Below, one piece after another: positions 60,547 to 64,000 of a DNA stretch of 64,000 nucleotides (position 1 is the stretch's first letter; each line of letters begins with the position of its first letter). A program made the translations under genes and the position numbers. The stretch is taken from NCBI RefSeq assembly GCF_014873535.1, contig NZ_JADBEF010000001.1, positions 8,742,001-8,806,000 on the forward strand, written 5' to 3'. The notes below the pieces were generated by a model, which was not told where the DNA came from, searched no databases, and saw only the letters and a list, made by a program, of their open reading frames with translations. The stretch comes from Nonomuraea africana. Its GTDB lineage: Bacteria; Actinomycetota; Actinomycetes; Streptosporangiales; Streptosporangiaceae.

Positions 60547-61980
60547 GTGTTCACCCCCCGCAGAGCCCTCGTCCTGCTAGGAACAGCCGTCGCGTTAGCG
60601 ATGACCACAGTGCCGGCCCAGGCCAGTGACATCCCCGCACCCGGCGAGATCGTCATGAGCCCGAACATTGAGCACGTCACCAACGTGCCCAAGCCCGCCG
60701 CGCTCGCCGACATCCACACCGACATGGCCTTCCAGGGCGACTACGCCTACGTCGGCAACTACTACGGCTTCTCCATCTACGACATCAAGCACCCGAAGCG
60801 CACCTCGCTCGTCAGCAGCGTGGTCTGCCCCGGCGGTCAGATGGACGTCTCCGTCTACGGTGACCTGCTCTTCGGCTCCGTCGACTCCTCCAGGAACAAC
60901 GACTCCTGCTCCAGTGCGCCCCAGAGCGCGCGGATCAAGGAATCGTGGGAGGGCATCCGCATCTTCGACGTCAAGGACAAGACCAACCCGGTCTACGTCA
61001 AGTCCGTCGAGACCAACTGCGGCTCCCACACCCACACCATCGTGCCGGGCAAGGGCGCCGACGCCGCCAAGCACGTCTACCTCTACATCTCCTCCTACGG
61101 CCCCTCGCTGGACTTCCCCGACTGCCGGTCGCCGCACGACCTGATCTCGATCGTCAAGGTGCCGCTGGACAACCCCGCCGGGGCCACCGTCCTGAGCACG
61201 CCGGTGCTGTTCCCGCCCACCCGTGACACCAACGGCGACGGCGTGGCCGACGACGGCGGCTTCGCCGGTGTGCCGCTGCCGTACCCGAACGGCAAGTCCG
61301 CCACCTCCGGCTGCCACGACATCACCGCCTACCCGGAGAAGGACATCGCCGCCGGAGCCTGCATGGGCGAGGGCATCCTGATGGACATCTCCGACCGCGA
61401 GCGTCCCGTGGTCACCACCACGGTCCGCGACGAGGTGAACTTCGCCTTCTGGCACTCGGCGACGTTCAACAACGCCGGGACCAAGGTCATCTTCACCGAC
61501 GAGCTCGGCGGCGGCTCCCGCGCCACCTGCAACGCGGCCATCGGCCCGAACCGCGGCGCCAACGCCTACTACGACCTCGTCGGCGGGCAGCTCCAGTTCC
61601 GCAGCTACTTCAAGATCGCCCGTCACCAGGCGGACACCGAGAACTGCGTCGCACACAACGGCTCGCTGATCCCGGTCAAGGGCCGCGACATCATGGTGCA
61701 GGCGTGGTACCAGGGCGGCATCTCCGTCGTGGACTTCACCGACTCGTCGCGTCCCGAGGAGATCGCTTACTTCGAGCGGGGTCCTGACAACACCGCTCCG
61801 GCGCTGAGTGGCGGGTTCTGGTCGGCCTACTACTACAACGGCTACATCTACGGGTCCGACTTCAACCTCGGCCTGGATGTGCTGCGCATCAACGATCCCC
61901 GCACCAACCAGGCCAACAGTGTCAAGTTCGACATCCTGAACGCCCAGACGCAACCTTCGTACCCCGAACACGGCCGCTAG
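60547..61980 (+). CDS. Secreted LVIVD-repeat (beta-propeller-like) protein, paralogue 2
   Basis: This 477-residue protein starts at GTG 60547, preceded by GGAGG. The signal peptide is FTPRRALVLLGTAVALAMTT, with cleavage after AQA. Repeats and cysteine/histidine motifs match paralogue 1 (DMAFQGDYAYVGNYYGFSIYDIKHPKR, NCGSHTHT, DCRSPHD, GCHDITAY, ACMGEG, FWHSATF, NCVAHNG). It has a longer loop with TRDTNGDGVADDGG, a calcium-binding-like DxNxDG motif absent from paralogue 1. A clear terminator follows. Confidence 0.85.
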   Translation: MFTPRRALVLLGTAVALAMTTVPAQASDIPAPGEIVMSPNIEHVTNVPKPAALADIHTDMAFQGDYAYVGNYYGFSIYDIKHPKRTSLVSSVVCPGGQMDVSVYGDLLFGSVDSSRNNDSCSSAPQSARIKESWEGIRIFDVKDKTNPVYVKSVETNCGSHTHTIVPGKGADAAKHVYLYISSYGPSLDFPDCRSPHDLISIVKVPLDNPAGATVLSTPVLFPPTRDTNGDGVADDGGFAGVPLPYPNGKSATSGCHDITAYPEKDIAAGACMGEGILMDISDRERPVVTTTVRDEVNFAFWHSATFNNAGTKVIFTDELGGGSRATCNAAIGPNRGANAYYDLVGGQLQFRSYFKIARHQADTENCVAHNGSLIPVKGRDIMVQAWYQGGISVVDFTDSSRPEEIAYFERGPDNTAPALSGGFWSAYYYNGYIYGSDFNLGLDVLRINDPRTNQANSVKFDILNAQTQPSYPEHGR

Positions 61981-61992
61981 CGGCACCTGAGA

Positions 61993-62025
61993 GCGGGCAT
62001 CTCCATCACGGAGATGCCCGCTTTC
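61993..62025 (+). terminator. Rho-independent terminator after LVIVD paralogue 2
   Basis: A perfect 12-bp stem (GCGGGCATCTCC with its complement), a 5-base loop and a short T-run. It lies 13 bases after the stop and is the clearest terminator in the window. Confidence 0.85.
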
Positions 62026-62425
62026 GCTTGAGACGGGCCCGGGCGCTCCCGCCCGGGCGCTCTGCTTGGGAACCGCCCCCTGAAGCGCTCCCACGAAGCT
62101 TCTCCCGCGAGGTGCTCTCAGGAGAGCCTTCCGAGAAGCGCTCCGGGACTTCCGGCTCTCAGGACACCGGTTGAGATCTTCTTCCGAATGGCCTCCCTCC
62201 ACAGAGACCTGTCACCAGGGGTATCCCGCCAAGGCGACCTCTTACGCGGGGTCACCCGCCAAGGCGGCCTGGCGCAACGGAGACCTGCGGACAGCGGAGA
62301 CCCGTCGCCGGGTGCCCTTCCCCTTCGGGTCGCCTCCCGCCCGCGGTGGGGCCCATAGGGGAGTCGAGGGGTCGACAGCGGGGTGGCGAGAGGTGTCAAT
62401 GGGGGGAACGAAGGGAGAGCGAACG
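62026..62425. other. 400-bp intergenic region with degenerate repeats
   Basis: Between the terminator and the next start. It holds repeated GAAGCGCTCC and CGCCAAGGCG(A/G)CCT motifs (two copies near 62229 and 62261) spaced about 33 bp. Frames crossing it repeat a WRDTPGDRS-like unit on the minus strand, so they look repeat-derived. I see no gene in it. Confidence 0.5.
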
Positions 62426-62890
62426 ATGCGCGAACCTCACCCCACCCTCCAGCGACTGGATGCCCTCGTCGGCGAATGGGAGATCTGGGTGGCCCTCGAC
62501 CCCCAGCCCACCGCCGGTGGCAGAGCCGTGATGGAGTGGACGGCGGACGGCGGCTTCCTGGTCCAGCGCACGGACGCCGACCTCGCCGAGGACACCCCGC
62601 CGGAATGGCGGGCCAACTGGCCGTTCCCGGTCACCGCGATCATCGGGCTGGACGACGCGTCGGAGGAGTTCACCATGCTCTACGCCGACAGCCGAGGCGT
62701 CCACCGCGTCTACCGGATGACCTTCGACGACGGCGTGTGGCGGATCTGGCGTGCGGCGCCCGGCTTCCACCAGCGGTTCACCGGTACCCTCAGCGAGGAC
62801 GGCGCGACCATCGCCTGCGCCTGGGAGCTGTCCCGTGACGGAACGTCATGGGAGCATGATTTCGACCTTACGTACAAGAAGGTCAAGTAG
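62426..62890 (+). CDS. DUF1579-like hypothetical protein
   Basis: This 154-residue protein starts at ATG 62426; GGGAG lies upstream, and ATG 62399, nine codons earlier, is an alternative. The pattern TLQRLDALVGEWEIWVAL, GGRAVMEWTADGGFLVQRTD, ITAIIGLDDASEEFTMLYADSRGVHRVYRM and RFTGTLSEDGATIACAWELS follows the DUF1579/lipocalin-like barrel of about 150 residues. It is cytosolic by lack of signal. Function unknown. It lies between two LVIVD genes but shows no clear operon link. Confidence 0.72.
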   Translation: MREPHPTLQRLDALVGEWEIWVALDPQPTAGGRAVMEWTADGGFLVQRTDADLAEDTPPEWRANWPFPVTAIIGLDDASEEFTMLYADSRGVHRVYRMTFDDGVWRIWRAAPGFHQRFTGTLSEDGATIACAWELSRDGTSWEHDFDLTYKKVK

Positions 62891-62985
62891 GGCAGGCGTA
62901 TCGAGTGGGTATCGGGCGGCATGCCAGGTGACACGTGGTGACATAGTGGGTCGAGTCTGATCATTATCTCGACAGGAGGTCCCCG

Positions 62986-64000
62986 GTGGCGTCCAGACTC
63001 GGCCGTGTGCTCGTGCTGGCTGGTACGGCCCTGACTCTTGTGGCGGCCACGATGCCGGCACAGGCGGAGTCAGCCGACAAGATTCTCAAGAGCGCCAACG
63101 TCGAGCACGTGGCGAACCTGCCCAAGAAGGGCGCGTTCACCGGCCCGGACGCGTTCAACTCGGACCTGGCCTTCCAGGGCGACTACGCCTACCAGGGCAA
63201 CTACAACGGTTTCACGATCTACGACATCAAGAATCCGGCGCAGCCCAAGGCGGTCAGCCAGGTGGCCTGCGAGGGCGCGCAGAACGACATCTCGGTCAAG
63301 GGCGACCTGCTCTTCCTGTCGGTCGACGATCCGCGCGACGACGACTCCTGCAAGAGCGACTACGGCTCGCCCACGAGCAAGAAGTCGTGGGAGGGCATCA
63401 GGATCTTCGACATCAGCGACAAGGCGCGGCCGAAGTACATCAAGGCGGTCGAGACGGCCTGCGGGTCGCACACGCACACCCTCGTGCCGGACAAGTCGGG
63501 CAAGTCGGTCTACCTGTATGTCTCGTCGTACATGCCGGCGGACATCTACCCCGAGTGCAAGCCGCCGCACGACCGCATCTCAATCGTCAAGGTGCCGCTG
63601 AACAAGCCGACGGACGCGAAGGTCGTCTCGCGGCCCGTGCTCTTCCCCGAGGGCGGCAACGAGCAGCAGAGCGGCCTGCTCCTGCCCACCAGCGGCTGCC
63701 ACGACATCACGGTCTACCCCTCCAAGAACCTGGCCGCGGGCGCCTGCATGGGTGACGGCGTGCTGATGGACATCTCCGACCGCGAGCGGCCCAAGGTCAC
63801 CGCGACCGTGACCGACGAGAACTTCGCCTTCTGGCACTCGGCGACCTTCAACAACGCGGGAACGAAGGTGGTCTTCACCGACGAGCTCGGCGGCGGCGCG
63901 TCGGCCACCTGCAACGCGACGATCGGGCCCGAGCGGGGCGCGGACGCCATCTTCGACATCGTGGACGGCGAACTGGTGCACAAGGCCTACTACAAGATCG
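62986..64000 (+). CDS. Secreted LVIVD-repeat protein, paralogue 3 (3' end outside window)
   Basis: The first 338 codons of a third paralogue, starting at GTG 62986 with AGGAGGT at a good distance. The signal peptide is ASRLGRVLVLAGTALTLVAA, with cleavage after AQA. The motifs (AFQGDYAYQGNYNGFTIYDIKNP, ACGSHTHT, ECKPPHD, GCHDITVY, ACMGDG, FWHSATF) follow the other two. The frame is open to the last base, so the gene continues to the right. The three copies form an array with the DUF305 lipoprotein. Confidence 0.85.
   Translation, partial: MASRLGRVLVLAGTALTLVAATMPAQAESADKILKSANVEHVANLPKKGAFTGPDAFNSDLAFQGDYAYQGNYNGFTIYDIKNPAQPKAVSQVACEGAQNDISVKGDLLFLSVDDPRDDDSCKSDYGSPTSKKSWEGIRIFDISDKARPKYIKAVETACGSHTHTLVPDKSGKSVYLYVSSYMPADIYPECKPPHDRISIVKVPLNKPTDAKVVSRPVLFPEGGNEQQSGLLLPTSGCHDITVYPSKNLAAGACMGDGVLMDISDRERPKVTATVTDENFAFWHSATFNNAGTKVVFTDELGGGASATCNATIGPERGADAIFDIVDGELVHKAYYKI

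Noticed and set aside
1..64000. tRNA or rRNA genes
   Set aside because: No tRNA cloverleaf or rRNA signature seen by eye; a tRNA search program would settle this.

Overview
The window is very GC-rich, gene-dense DNA with many GTG and TTG starts and stop/start overlaps. It encodes coenzyme F420 genes (fbiC, fbiA, fbiB), a WhiB developmental regulator and actinobacterial-only families (DUF3499, DUF5719, DUF5941). I infer a filamentous actinomycete, most likely in or near the Streptosporangiales; the genus is not certain.

Layout. 0-8.6 kb: ABC-2 permease genes, a frameshifted DEDDh exonuclease, a PadR-controlled MacB/FtsX-type ABC exporter, an FAD-linked oxidase with an Rrf2 regulator, a GNAT enzyme, a DUF4097 lipoprotein, a luciferase-like oxidoreductase and a STAS protein. 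8.6-20 kb: an LCP ligase, then a CDP-alcohol set made of a cytidylyltransferase/SDR fusion, a nucleotidyltransferase/CDP-alcohol transferase fusion, DUF5941, a second nucleotidyltransferase, a glycerol-1-phosphate-dehydrogenase-like protein, a second CDP-alcohol transferase and a GT2. An intact IS5-family element and a 79-bp tandem repeat split this set. 20-36 kb: an acetoacetate-decarboxylase-fold protein, an ECF sigma factor with a membrane regulator, and a long surface-polysaccharide region (GT2, GT4 and polytopic GTs, acyltransferase, second LCP protein, flippase-like protein, sugar-1-phosphate nucleotidyltransferase).

36-56 kb: an AlkA-like glycosylase, a small membrane protein, fbiC, a VapBC toxin-antitoxin pair, fbiB-fbiA, a membrane protein with a huge Q/P/Y-rich tail, whiB, a GT2 fused to a membrane domain, DUF5719, DUF3499, phosphomannomutase, a Trm112-like protein, a SIS protein, a cation-efflux protein, a GerMN-like protein, a MerR regulator and ahcY. 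From memory, much of this order resembles the fbiAB-whiB2-manB region of mycobacteria. 56-64 kb: a second, short-form S-adenosylhomocysteinase and three paralogous secreted LVIVD-repeat proteins around a DUF305 lipoprotein; the third runs off the end.

The main themes are surface glycan and teichoic-acid-like assembly, mannose activation, and F420 and methyl-cycle cofactor metabolism. The best candidates for something little described are the 11-20 kb CDP-alcohol set, the LVIVD/DUF305 island and the low-complexity membrane protein. I saw no rRNA genes, tRNA genes or CRISPR arrays by eye.
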